DNA of 64,000 nt from a virus, in IMG/VR virus record IMGVR_UViG_3300032893_000032, positions 1 to 64,000 of that record. One strand, given 5' to 3'. The translations under genes were made by a program, and so were the position numbers. Of the stretch, positions 15,592-22,655 are shown in pieces; position 1 is the stretch's first letter; each line of letters opens with the position of its first letter. The notes under the pieces are model-generated. The model did no database searches, had not been told where the DNA came from, and saw only the letters and a list, made by a program, of their open reading frames with translations.

Positions 15592-17484
15592 TTACCGTCC
15601 CAGCCTCGCCCACACTCCCAGCGTCCCCGCTCCCTGGATCATCGGGGTCAGGGCGTATCTATCGGCGTCCCAGCAGTGGTTGTTCTTATCCACAATCTCC
15701 GGGAGAACGTCTCTCGTCAATCTATCCCGCTTGTAGCTGTAGTGTCTAGCCTCCATCGCCTGATGGGGACAATTCGTCTGGTGGATGACGATCTCGTCGA
15801 ACTTCTTCAGGAACGCCACGCCGTCTTCTACCGACCCCGGCCATTTTTCAGCTTCCTCGATCATCAGGTGGGCGTCGTCCCCGGTCTGTTTCTTGATATT
15901 TTCGCCAGAGGTACGACCGACGTAGGAAATGGTCTCAGGTCGACTGGAATCCGCCCGGATCATTCGCCCGACGACCTCGGGCATCGCCCGGTAGAAAAAG
16001 GTGGCGGTGTCATCCAGCTCCAGCCCGATCTTCCAAGCTTCCTTTTCGATCATCAGTCTATTCTTTCGTCCGTCTATCCACATCTTCATCAGCACCGTGG
16101 GGTCCTGGGCGAATCCCCAGTCCGCTCCGTAGTACGGACCATCCCACTGCTGGTCGGCGGGGGCGTCGGAAGGGGGTGGGGTGAAATCGGCGATGGAATA
16201 CTTCCCACGGAAGATCTGGGAAGACATATTCTGGCGGCAGAGTCCGCCCCAGACGTTGGCGGCAGACTCCGGGTCCACGCGGTAGAGAAAGTCTTTCTCC
16301 TGGCGAAGATCCTCGGGGAACCACGGGTTCTCGGTCCAGTTAACCTGGGCAAGGAACAGGCGGTCAGGCCCAATGTCGTCAGCGTTGACCACGAACCGTT
16401 GATACGTCGGGTCCGTTTCCTCATCCGGGTTGAAGCTTACCCAGATTTCCGACCCCTGTTCACGTAGCGTGGGGATCAGGATGTTCCAGCTGTCCTCCGA
16501 GACCTTTTCCGCTTCCTCTACCCAAGCTATGTCCAGTCCCTCAGCCGATTTCACCTTGTTGGTATTCGACTTGATCCCGTAGAAGATGAATTCTGACCCG
16601 CGCTTCGGACCGGATTCGGTAGGGTAAGGGAAGCGGTATATCCCTTGCTTCTGGATATCGAAGAACTTGTCGAATCCCAGGAGATGAATCTGGTTGGAAA
16701 GAAGGCGGTGGACGGACTCCTCGATGGAGTTCTGCAGTTCGCGGGCGCAGAGGATGCGGAGAGGGCGCTGGACAGAGAGGATTAGAAGGGCGCGGGCGAT
16801 GGACCAGGAATTGTGCGTTACTGTTCCATCTTCTAACAAGAACAGTTGGTCTCCGTCCAGCGCTACACCCGCAAATTCCCCTGTGCCGTACGGCGTTACG
16901 TTGACTTCGGACAACAGGAAGTCTTTGTTCTTATGTACGTCTTCCTTCTTAATCTTCTTGCGGGCTACGCGGCAAGGGATGCGCCATCCACGAAAGTGGG
17001 CACGCCAACGCTTGGATTGTGACATCCAGCCTTGAATACCAATATTGGTGATATCTGGCCACGATGGATAACGCCCATTTGGCCAGCGGTATCTACCAGT
17101 ACTCGGGTTCATTCCGCGTGGCTGGCCGGAGGAGGCGGACTTGCGCAGCGATAGGGTGTGGTTCTCGTTGACCACGTAGTCCATAGCCGAAGTCTGATGC
17201 ACCTTGTACAACTTCCCGAACCCCCGCGTGGTCGACAACACATTGCGGGGAAGGGAGTCCGGACCCATTAATTGCTCACCCATCCGTACCTCTTCAATTG
17301 GGCGCAGAGCCCCATCGGCCATAATGACACGTGTCCCTAGAGCGAGGCACTTCGTACTTCCACGGCCCCCGTAGGCGACCTTGTACCTCTTGGGTCGAAA
17401 CAGACCTTGTGCCCAGACGGGGAAGGCAGCCTGGACCTGAGGCTGCCGGATGGGACTAAGGGTGGATTGAGCCAGGGCCGACAT
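15592..17484 (-). CDS. terL: Terminase large subunit (PBSX-like) with a mini-intein in Walker A
   Basis: 630 aa precursor; 450 aa after removal of a 180-residue intein (residues 46-225). The ATPase P-loop is GGRGSTK, intein, then S, i.e. the loop is cut between Lys45 and Ser226. The Walker B segment 'LDIAWVEEAEKVSEDSW' lies about 85 residues after the intein. The nuclease half shows 'YYGADWGFAQDPTVLMKMW', 'IRADSSRPETISY' and a late 'NNHCWDADRYAL', typical acidic residues of the RNase H-like nuclease of PBSX-type terminases. It translocates and cuts DNA at the portal. It immediately follows the small subunit gene. ATPase activity requires splicing, because the Walker A loop is interrupted. Confidence 0.93.
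   Translation of the reverse strand: MSALAQSTLSPIRQPQVQAAFPVWAQGLFRPKRYKVAYGGRGSTKCLALGTRVIMADGALRPIEEVRMGEQLMGPDSLPRNVLSTTRGFGKLYKVHQTSAMDYVVNENHTLSLRKSASSGQPRGMNPSTGRYRWPNGRYPSWPDITNIGIQGWMSQSKRWRAHFRGWRIPCRVARKKIKKEDVHKNKDFLLSEVNVTPYGTGEFAGVALDGDQLFLLEDGTVTHNSWSIARALLILSVQRPLRILCARELQNSIEESVHRLLSNQIHLLGFDKFFDIQKQGIYRFPYPTESGPKRGSEFIFYGIKSNTNKVKSAEGLDIAWVEEAEKVSEDSWNILIPTLREQGSEIWVSFNPDEETDPTYQRFVVNADDIGPDRLFLAQVNWTENPWFPEDLRQEKDFLYRVDPESAANVWGGLCRQNMSSQIFRGKYSIADFTPPPSDAPADQQWDGPYYGADWGFAQDPTVLMKMWIDGRKNRLMIEKEAWKIGLELDDTATFFYRAMPEVVGRMIRADSSRPETISYVGRTSGENIKKQTGDDAHLMIEEAEKWPGSVEDGVAFLKKFDEIVIHQTNCPHQAMEARHYSYKRDRLTRDVLPEIVDKNNHCWDADRYALTPMIQGAGTLGVWARLGR
16810..17349 (-). mobile_element. 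Mini-intein in terminase large subunit
   Basis: The insert starts with Cys46 (block A: CLALGTRVIMADG), has a block-B-like 'VVNENHTLSL', and ends with 'VALDGDQLFLLEDGTVTHN' followed by Ser226. Cys1, terminal His-Asn and +1 Ser are all present, so the splicing chemistry looks intact. At 180 residues it has no room for, and shows no motif of, a homing endonuclease. The middle has a Trp/Arg-rich stretch. The insertion point in the P-loop is a classic intein site. Confidence 0.9.
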
Positions 17485-17486
17485 TT

Positions 17487-18314
17487 TTACTTCGTCTCAC
17501 CCTCTAAAAATTTTACATCGATCGTTGGCACAGGGGAAGCGGGGACAGGGGCTGGAGACTGTCCGCTGTCGCCAGGCGTCTGGAATGTCACGTTGACTAT
17601 CGGAACTAGGAAGTTTGCCGCTCCCCCTCCCGGAATCTTGTCGTCCCCCCACAGCTTGAAATGTCTCCCAAGGAGTTCCGCCGCCTTCTGGCTATCCTTA
17701 AGTTCCAGCGTGGTCTTCCGTACCAGGAATCCCGGACGGACGACCTCCCCGGTCTCCTTATCTACCTTCGTCGGCTCCCTCTCTATCACTTCGCTCGACA
17801 CCTTCTTTATCCGTCCAAACTGGTCCTTGGTGCAGTTCGCCAGATTGACGTATGGCGCACCGTTCTGGTCGAGGTCGATGTAGTTAGCCATGTTGGAGAA
17901 CGCGTCCTTGTCCAGCTCCTGGAGCACCGCATCCGCCTGTCGGGCGTACTTTGCCGACTGGATGGAGAGGAGGCTGGCTATTGCCAGTTGCACCCGGTCC
18001 AGGGCCAATAAGCGGGAACTGGCTACCGCCGCCCACCGGGCCTTGTATCCTGCTTCCAGGGCCGCGTCCTTCCCCTTGAATCCGCTCGCTATCCAGGCGC
18101 GTACGAATATCTGTTCCTGTGGAAGGCAGGATTCGAGTTCGGGAGTGGAATTCTCCAGGGGGAGTTTGACAAGGCTTGACTCGCGGGGGAGGTGGCGGCG
18201 CAGGGCAGCGGTGGAGCGGGAATTGGGGATGGGACGAGTCTTCGGGCGGTGGGTGGAGGAGAATTGTCCCTTGTTCTTAGTTGGTTTCGACTTGGATTTG
18301 GACTTAGATGGCAC
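17487..18314 (-). CDS. terS: Terminase small subunit
   Basis: 275 aa. The core 'QIFVRAWIASGFKGKDAALEAGYKARWA' is a helix-turn-helix segment of the XtmA/Terminase_2 type, followed by a helical oligomerisation region ('ADAVLQELDKDAFSNMANYIDL') and 'LKDSQKAAELLGRHFKLW', which is highly typical of the family. The N-terminal 60 residues are Lys/Ser/Pro-rich. It recognises the packaging site and hands DNA to TerL, encoded two bases downstream. Confidence 0.88.
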   Translation of the reverse strand: MPSKSKSKSKPTKNKGQFSSTHRPKTRPIPNSRSTAALRRHLPRESSLVKLPLENSTPELESCLPQEQIFVRAWIASGFKGKDAALEAGYKARWAAVASSRLLALDRVQLAIASLLSIQSAKYARQADAVLQELDKDAFSNMANYIDLDQNGAPYVNLANCTKDQFGRIKKVSSEVIEREPTKVDKETGEVVRPGFLVRKTTLELKDSQKAAELLGRHFKLWGDDKIPGGGAANFLVPIVNVTFQTPGDSGQSPAPVPASPVPTIDVKFLEGETK

Positions 18315-18510
18315 GGGAATTTGAAGGAGAAGGTGGAACTAGGGTTCGCTGGGCATAGGCTACAGCCGCCTTCTCCAGCCGTATCTCACGGGTGCGGTAG
18401 ATGATCGACCGGCCACGGACGACTAACGAGTGATCGTACTCCCTGGGAAAACGGAGAAGGTTGGTAGACGGTCGACGTCTGGACTTAGGCTTAAACCAGT
18501 TCATACTCAT
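18304..18510 (-). CDS. Small basic protein upstream of terS
   Basis: 68 aa, coupled at both ends: its ATG overlaps the previous stop as ATGA and its stop overlaps the terS start by 11 bases. Arg-rich N-terminus (WFKPKSRRRP) and 'LVVRGRSIIYRTREIRLEKAAVAYAQ', which could be a small DNA-binding helix-strand protein. No family recognised. Confidence 0.55.
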   Translation of the reverse strand: MSMNWFKPKSRRRPSTNLLRFPREYDHSLVVRGRSIIYRTREIRLEKAAVAYAQRTLVPPSPSNSRAI

Positions 18511-18887
18511 AAGTCGGCAGCCACCAGTCTGCCTTCTAGAAATGCGTGATGCGGGTGACCGGAAGTGGTCCGCCAGGCTTCCGGATAAGCTAGGTCCAAG
18601 TTCTGGGGAGGAAGAGGGGGAAGGAGGCGGGGGATGGGGACTTTCGCCAGTCGACTGGACTTGTCCTGGAAGCGGTGGCGGATACTGGAGATAGGCTCAA
18701 GCGTATGAAGATGGATGAGGAACTTGGAGACTCGGGTGGCGGCGAACTGGAGACGTTCGACACCGTTCACCGACCACCCCTGGGAAATTCTCTCGGCGCA
18801 GAGGGCGGCGGCGGTGGAAGCGGAAAAGTAGTGGGAAGGGGGGTCGATCCGGGGATCGTGGTGAGGAAGGATAGCGCCTATTCGCAT
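18507..18887 (-). CDS. First gene of the leftward operon, unknown function
   Basis: 126 aa starting at ATG 18887, about 130 bases after a good leftward promoter (19027-19056), with ATGA coupling to the next gene. Sequence features: 'SASTAAALCAERISQGWSV' (helical) and 'FQDKSSRLAKVP'. No recognised domain. Ribosome site is weak. The alternative frame on the other strand (18675-19079) is glycine-rich and not protein-like. Confidence 0.55.
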   Translation of the reverse strand: MRIGAILPHHDPRIDPPSHYFSASTAAALCAERISQGWSVNGVERLQFAATRVSKFLIHLHTLEPISSIRHRFQDKSSRLAKVPIPRLLPPLPPQNLDLAYPEAWRTTSGHPHHAFLEGRLVAADL

Positions 18888-19026
18888 CTCGAAAGTAACC
18901 TAGCTAGGGATCGCCCTTGTGTTTCGAATTCCCCAAGGGGAAGGGGAAACCGAACTCTTGCACCGGACGGAGGAGACTCACGCCAAGGAGTTAGTTGTTT
19001 GGGTGCGGAGACTGCTTCCAGCTACG

Positions 19027-19056
19027 AAGGTACCACGTGGGGGGAGGGGGTGTCAA
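19027..19056 (-). promoter_or_regulatory. Leftward promoter of terS operon
   Basis: Minus strand TTGACA (19056-19051), 18-base spacer ending GTGG, then TACCTT (19032-19027). The -35 is perfect and the TGG before the -10 copies the rightward promoter family. Confidence 0.6.
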
Positions 19057-19077
19057 TAGATCGGGCGGGGAAGGGGT

Positions 19078-19092
19078 AGGAGAAAGTCTCCT
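19078..19092. promoter_or_regulatory. Inverted repeat between divergent promoters (operator candidate)
   Basis: AGGAGA-AAG-TCTCCT, a perfect 6-base inverted repeat, placed between the two -35 boxes. A regulator such as the adjacent XRE-type protein could bind here; this is inference. Confidence 0.4.
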
Positions 19093-19167
19093 TGTCAATA
19101 CGGGGAAGGCTGTATCCTGACGTTTGGAGATTTACCCAGGAGAAGCGGAAGAAGGGGGAGGAAGGTA

Positions 19168-19197
19168 TTGACCGGAGACGTTCGCCTGGGGTATACT
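19168..19197 (+). promoter_or_regulatory. Rightward promoter of the XRE regulator gene
   Basis: TTGACC (19168-19173), 18-base spacer, TATACT (19192-19197) with GGG upstream. RNA would start about 20 bases before ATG 19226. Confidence 0.65.
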
Positions 19198-19225
19198 TGA
19201 CCGTAAGGTAGGCCGACGAGGGGTC

Positions 19226-19618
19226 ATGAGCAGCCCGAACGTCAATCCCGAGACGAAATCCGCTAGGAAATCGGAACGGGACTATCCGGGGATGGTGAGG
19301 AAGGGGAAGGCAGCACGGGGCTTGCCTACACCTCTTTCCCTTGCGTCCCCGGACCGCCCTCTACACAGGCGAATTTCCCACCCACCGAGACGGAACCCCA
19401 GGCTCCACAAGCTGGCTCCCGGACTTACACTAGGGGAACTGGCGAGGAGACTGGGTGTGAACACGGAGTACGTCTCCCGGATTTTCAACCGGAAGCGGCA
19501 GCCCAGCGCCGAACTCGCGATGCGCATGGCGAATACCTTAGGCATTAGCTTTGAGGAATTCACTAGAGTGGTGGTAGGTAGATTCCGCCCGCACCGATCC
19601 CGGTCCAAGTCCCTGTAA
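19226..19618 (+). CDS. XRE/Cro-type helix-turn-helix regulator
   Basis: 130 aa. Residues about 67-112 (LTLGELARRLGVNTEYVSRI then 'FNRKRQPSAELAMRMANTLGISFEEF') form a complete five-helix Cro/C1-type HTH. The first 60 residues are basic and Pro-rich and probably disordered, as is the Arg-rich C-terminal tail. It is the first gene rightward from the divergent promoter region, the usual place for an early repressor. Operators may be the inverted repeats on either side of it (19078-19092 and 19642-19669). Confidence 0.85.
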   Translation: MSSPNVNPETKSARKSERDYPGMVRKGKAARGLPTPLSLASPDRPLHRRISHPPRRNPRLHKLAPGLTLGELARRLGVNTEYVSRIFNRKRQPSAELAMRMANTLGISFEEFTRVVVGRFRPHRSRSKSL

Positions 19619-19669
19619 CATCCCTTGTAACATTACCATCGGAATGTGAGACACATTCTTGTCACATTC
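19614..19669. promoter_or_regulatory. Direct and inverted repeats upstream of promoter 19677 (operator candidate)
   Basis: Two direct copies of TGTAACAT (19614-19621, 19626-19633) are followed by a perfect inverted repeat GAATGTGA (19642-19649) / TCACATTC (19662-19669) with 12 bases between. All lie just upstream of a -35 box, in the position of regulator sites. Confidence 0.5.
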
Positions 19670-19676
19670 AGGATAC

Positions 19677-19705
19677 TTGCCCGACTGTAGGGGATGTGGT
19701 AGAAT
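19677..19705 (+). promoter_or_regulatory. Rightward promoter
   Basis: TTGCCC (19677-19682), 17-base spacer ending TGG, TAGAAT (19700-19705); preceded by the family's ATAC. The -35 is one of the weaker members, consistent with activator or repressor control by the repeats upstream. Confidence 0.6.
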
Positions 19706-19729
19706 TGGGGTAGATGGAGGTACTGCCGA

Positions 19730-20182
19730 ATGACCAATCCGATTCGAAATGCTGTCGTCCCCCTCACCCCTCGCGACCTCGTCCGCTGCAAGCGCTGCGG
19801 CTGCCCCGACCTCGCCTGGGTCCAGTTCAAGTCCGGCAAGTGGGCGCCGGTTCAGACCGCCTGCCGCCGCCCGCTGTGGCGCGGCCAGGGTCCGGCCCCC
19901 GAGGGATTGTTCGCCCTGAAGTTCAACTACCACCGCTGCGAGGAGTACCGGGCGCTGCAGGCCGAGATCGAACGGCGCAACAGCCAGTGCCATCCCAAGG
20001 CCGACCGGCCAGCCGAGATCGTGGCGGACGCCGCCGGATACTTGATCCGGCAAATGTACGCCAACGGGGCGGCGGAAGCCACCACCCGGATAACAAACGA
20101 GAACGATCCATTGACCGCCGCCATCCACTTGCTGGCCAAGAAGGCGGCGGAAGTGCCCAATTTGAATGGAGTGAAGCTATGA
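19730..20182 (+). CDS. Zinc-ribbon phage protein of unknown function
   Basis: 150 aa with GGAGG nine bases upstream of ATG 19730. The N-terminus contains 'LVRCKRCGCPDLAWVQFKSGKW', a CxxCxC zinc-knuckle followed by an aromatic strand, then 'CRRPLW...FNYHRCEEY'. Such zinc-ribbon proteins occur in early regions of many phages and often bind nucleic acid. The C-terminal half is helical. Its stop overlaps the next gene as ATGA. Confidence 0.75.
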   Translation: MTNPIRNAVVPLTPRDLVRCKRCGCPDLAWVQFKSGKWAPVQTACRRPLWRGQGPAPEGLFALKFNYHRCEEYRALQAEIERRNSQCHPKADRPAEIVADAAGYLIRQMYANGAAEATTRITNENDPLTAAIHLLAKKAAEVPNLNGVKL

Positions 20183-20610
20183 ACCAGTCCAAGGTCGAAT
20201 CCCAGCTGGTTGCCGAATACTCCGGCCTCACGGATCTCCAGATCTGTATCATGGAAAGTCTCAAGACGGATGGTCCGGGGTGCACCGCCGACTTGCAGTT
20301 TCGCCTGTCGATAGAGCTTGCTGGTCAGGGTGTGCCGCAGCCCCGGAGATGGACAAAAAAGGAGGTGCAGCACGCGGTAGACGGTCTGGTGGATCTGAGG
20401 AAAGTCGGCTGGCTGAGGGGGGAGGGGAAGTGGACGGCGCAACTGGACCTTCCCCTGTCGACCGTCGTCCTCGCCAGCCGCCGGGAGATTCCGACGTTCG
20501 ACTCCTGCGAGATCTGCGGGGACGGGGACCCAGGGAAGGTGCAAACGGTGCTGGACTACCTGACGGCTGCGGTACGCCGGGGGGAGATAAAGCTGGAGCG
20601 GGAACGGTAA
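20179..20610 (+). CDS. Putative winged-helix protein, early region
   Basis: 143 aa starting at ATG 20179 (ATGA overlap); the longer open frame upstream is only the shadow of the zinc-ribbon gene. Residues about 15-75 ('DLQICIMESLKTDGPGCTADLQFRL' followed by 'VQHAVDGLVDLRKVGWLRGEGKW') have the pattern of a winged helix. A second, shorter copy of the same pattern is at 'KVQTVLDYLTAAVRRGEIKL'. It is probably DNA-binding. No named family recognised. Confidence 0.7.
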   Translation: MNQSKVESQLVAEYSGLTDLQICIMESLKTDGPGCTADLQFRLSIELAGQGVPQPRRWTKKEVQHAVDGLVDLRKVGWLRGEGKWTAQLDLPLSTVVLASRREIPTFDSCEICGDGDPGKVQTVLDYLTAAVRRGEIKLERER

Positions 20611-20624
20611 CCAGCTGGGGATAC

Positions 20625-20653
20625 TTGACAAACGGTTCGGGTGATGGTAGAAT
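20625..20653 (+). promoter_or_regulatory. Rightward promoter of the UvrD-like helicase gene
   Basis: TTGACA (20625-20630), 17-base spacer ending TGG, TAGAAT (20648-20653): near-consensus with extended -10. The palindrome CCAGCTGG lies just upstream. Confidence 0.75.
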
Positions 20654-20691
20654 CGTAGACAGTTGTACAGGTCCCAAGGAGGGACCGAGAA

Positions 20692-22344
20692 ATGGTGAAC
20701 ATCCGCCCACAATCCTTCTCCTCCACCCCCGATTCCAACCCCGAACAGGAACATACGCAGACGGAGGCGGCAGTCGGCAGCCGCCAGTGGTCCCCCTTTC
20801 AGCAGGCCATCTTCGACTTCGTGGAGAAGGGGAAAGGGTCAGCCACCGTCGTAGCAGTCGCAGGTAGCGGAAAGACGACAACGATAGTGGAAGCGGCCAA
20901 GCGCCTGCCTCAAGGGATTTCCGCTTCGTTCGTCGCCTTCAACAAGTCCATCGCTGACGAGTTAAAGCAGCGTCTACCCGGTCACGTCCGGGCGCAGACT
21001 ATGAACAGCCTAGGATTCGGAGCGTGGCGCAGGCATCTTGGCGGGGACGCCACCGGGTTGCGGCTGGATGCGAACAAGACCCGGGAACTGTGCCGGACCG
21101 AGATCCCGGACCAGTTCTACGGACTGCTGAGCAAGGGAATGCCCCGGCTCATCGGGGTGGCGAAAGCCTGCGGGATAGTTCCCATGGATCTGGATGGAGC
21201 CGGGGAGTACGACGGTCTGATCCCGGATTCGGACGACGTTTGGTCGGACATTGTTGAGAGATATGGGATAGACATGGAGGCGGACGTCGACAAGCCATCG
21301 GAGGCTGAGCTTATCGCCCGGTACGCCCGCAAGATCCTGACCCAGTCGATAGCCGTCTCCCGCCACCTGATAGACTTCGACGACCAGTTGTACATGCCCG
21401 TCATTACTGGGGCAAGGTTCTGGCAGAACGACATCCTGTTCGTCGACGAGGCCCAGGACCTGAATATGGTGCAGCGGGTGATCGTGAGAAGAGCGCTGAA
21501 GGGAAACGGAAGGTTGATAGCGGTGGGAGACCCGAACCAGGCCATCTACATGTTCCGTGGAGCGGGGCACAACTCGATGGATGAGCTGAAGGAAGCTTTC
21601 AACTGTCAGGAGCTGCCGCTGACTATTTCCTACCGGTGTCCGAAACTGGTGGTCGCCGAAGCTCAGAGGTTCGTCACTCATATCCGGAGCCACGAGCAGG
21701 CGAAGGATGGAGTGGTGGAGATCCGGGCGAAGTATTCAGCGACCGATTTCCAGGGGACGGATCTAGTGATCTGTCGAAATTCGAAACCGTTGATCGAGCT
21801 TGCTTTCCGTCTCCTCCGGGACGGGGTACCGTGCAAAGTCCGGGGCCGGGACATCGGGCAGGGGCTGGTAGCACTGGTACGGCGGTTTAAGGAGGCGGAT
21901 CTCGACAAGTTCCAGACGAAGCTCGACGAGTACGTGTCGAAGAAGACCTGGGACTGGCTGCAGAAGCGAAAGGAGGATCTGGCGCAGCGGCTGCAGGACC
22001 AGTACGACACCCTCCAGGTGTTCATCGAGGCTCTAGACCCCGGATCGACCACGGACCATCTGGTGCAGAGGATCGAGGGAATGTTCACGGACAACGGGGT
22101 GGGAAGCTGCCTGATGCTCTCGACCATCCACAAGAGCAAAGGGACCGAATCAAGGCGGATCTGGATCTTGGACTGGGACCTCATGCCTTCGCGCTTCGCC
22201 CGTACGCCGGAGGCCAAGCAACAGGAAAGGAATCTTCAGTACGTCGCCCTCACGCGGTCTTTGGAGGAGTTGAGGTTCATTACCAGCAAAGGGTTTGTAG
22301 AAGGGAAGCAGAAATCGGCTGGTAACCAATTAACCGAGTCGTAA
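20692..22344 (+). CDS. UvrD/Rep-like superfamily 1A DNA helicase
   Basis: 550 aa, AAGGAGG before ATG 20692. Motifs in order: Q-motif-like 'WSPFQQAIFDFV', motif I AGSGKTTT (residues 57-64), Ia 'SFVAFNKSIADEL', motif II 'ILFVDEAQDL' (about 250), III 'GDPNQAIYMFRGA', IV 'LTISYRCP', V 'MLSTIHKSKGTES', VI 'QYVALTRSLEEL'. All SF1A motors are intact. It unwinds DNA 3' to 5' in replication or recombination. The 550-aa length is shorter than UvrD (about 720), with reduced 1B/2B subdomains, as usual for phage versions. It stands alone behind its own promoter. Confidence 0.92.
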   Translation: MVNIRPQSFSSTPDSNPEQEHTQTEAAVGSRQWSPFQQAIFDFVEKGKGSATVVAVAGSGKTTTIVEAAKRLPQGISASFVAFNKSIADELKQRLPGHVRAQTMNSLGFGAWRRHLGGDATGLRLDANKTRELCRTEIPDQFYGLLSKGMPRLIGVAKACGIVPMDLDGAGEYDGLIPDSDDVWSDIVERYGIDMEADVDKPSEAELIARYARKILTQSIAVSRHLIDFDDQLYMPVITGARFWQNDILFVDEAQDLNMVQRVIVRRALKGNGRLIAVGDPNQAIYMFRGAGHNSMDELKEAFNCQELPLTISYRCPKLVVAEAQRFVTHIRSHEQAKDGVVEIRAKYSATDFQGTDLVICRNSKPLIELAFRLLRDGVPCKVRGRDIGQGLVALVRRFKEADLDKFQTKLDEYVSKKTWDWLQKRKEDLAQRLQDQYDTLQVFIEALDPGSTTDHLVQRIEGMFTDNGVGSCLMLSTIHKSKGTESRRIWILDWDLMPSRFARTPEAKQQERNLQYVALTRSLEELRFITSKGFVEGKQKSAGNQLTES

Positions 22345-22347
22345 TAC

Positions 22348-22377
22348 TTGACAAACGGTTCGGATTTGTAGTAGAAT
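22348..22377 (+). promoter_or_regulatory. Rightward promoter
   Basis: TTGACA (22348-22353), 18-base spacer, TAGAAT (22372-22377). The 14 bases from TACTTGAC through AACGG match promoter 20625 exactly, so the two are recent duplicates or co-regulated. Confidence 0.72.
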
Positions 22378-22427
22378 TGTTGTGCAATTCAGTTTGGTTT
22401 GGCAGGTACCAGAAAAGGAGGCAGTAA

Positions 22428-22655
22428 ATGGCATCACCAGCAACAGAACGAGCGAAAGTGAGAAAGGCGGCAATGGCCGCCGATCTACGCGCAATGAAGT
22501 CTTACATCGTCACCTACCCGAACGGCACCCGAACAATTGAGATAGCAGCGCGGCTCCTAGAGCAAACTTCTGTTGGCCGATTCAATGCCGCCATCCGGTC
22601 GCTGAACGCCGACGAAGGCCGATATCAGCGGAAGGAGGCGGCCCCGTGCAGCTAG
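22428..22655 (+). CDS. Small helical protein, early region
   Basis: 75 aa with AAGGAGG six bases before ATG 22428. Contains 'GTRTIEIAARLLEQTSVGRFNAAIRSLN', which looks like a helix-turn-helix/winged-helix half. The next gene starts inside it at GTG 22646. Function unknown; DNA binding is plausible. Confidence 0.65.
   Translation: MASPATERAKVRKAAMAADLRAMKSYIVTYPNGTRTIEIAARLLEQTSVGRFNAAIRSLNADEGRYQRKEAAPCS

Larger units (their letters stand above)
18888..19225. other. Divergent intergenic control region
   Basis: About 340 bases without a credible gene separate the leftward head operon from the rightward early genes. It contains a leftward promoter (19027-19056), a rightward promoter (19168-19197), a perfect 10-base palindrome CCTAGCTAGG at 18899-18908 and an inverted repeat at 19078-19092 between the two promoters. 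It could also hold the packaging site, since it abuts terS, but nothing proves this. Confidence 0.7.

Noticed and set aside
18675-19079. 134-codon rightward frame in the control region
   Set aside because: Gly/Asp-rich, no ribosome site, overlaps a leftward gene and promoter.
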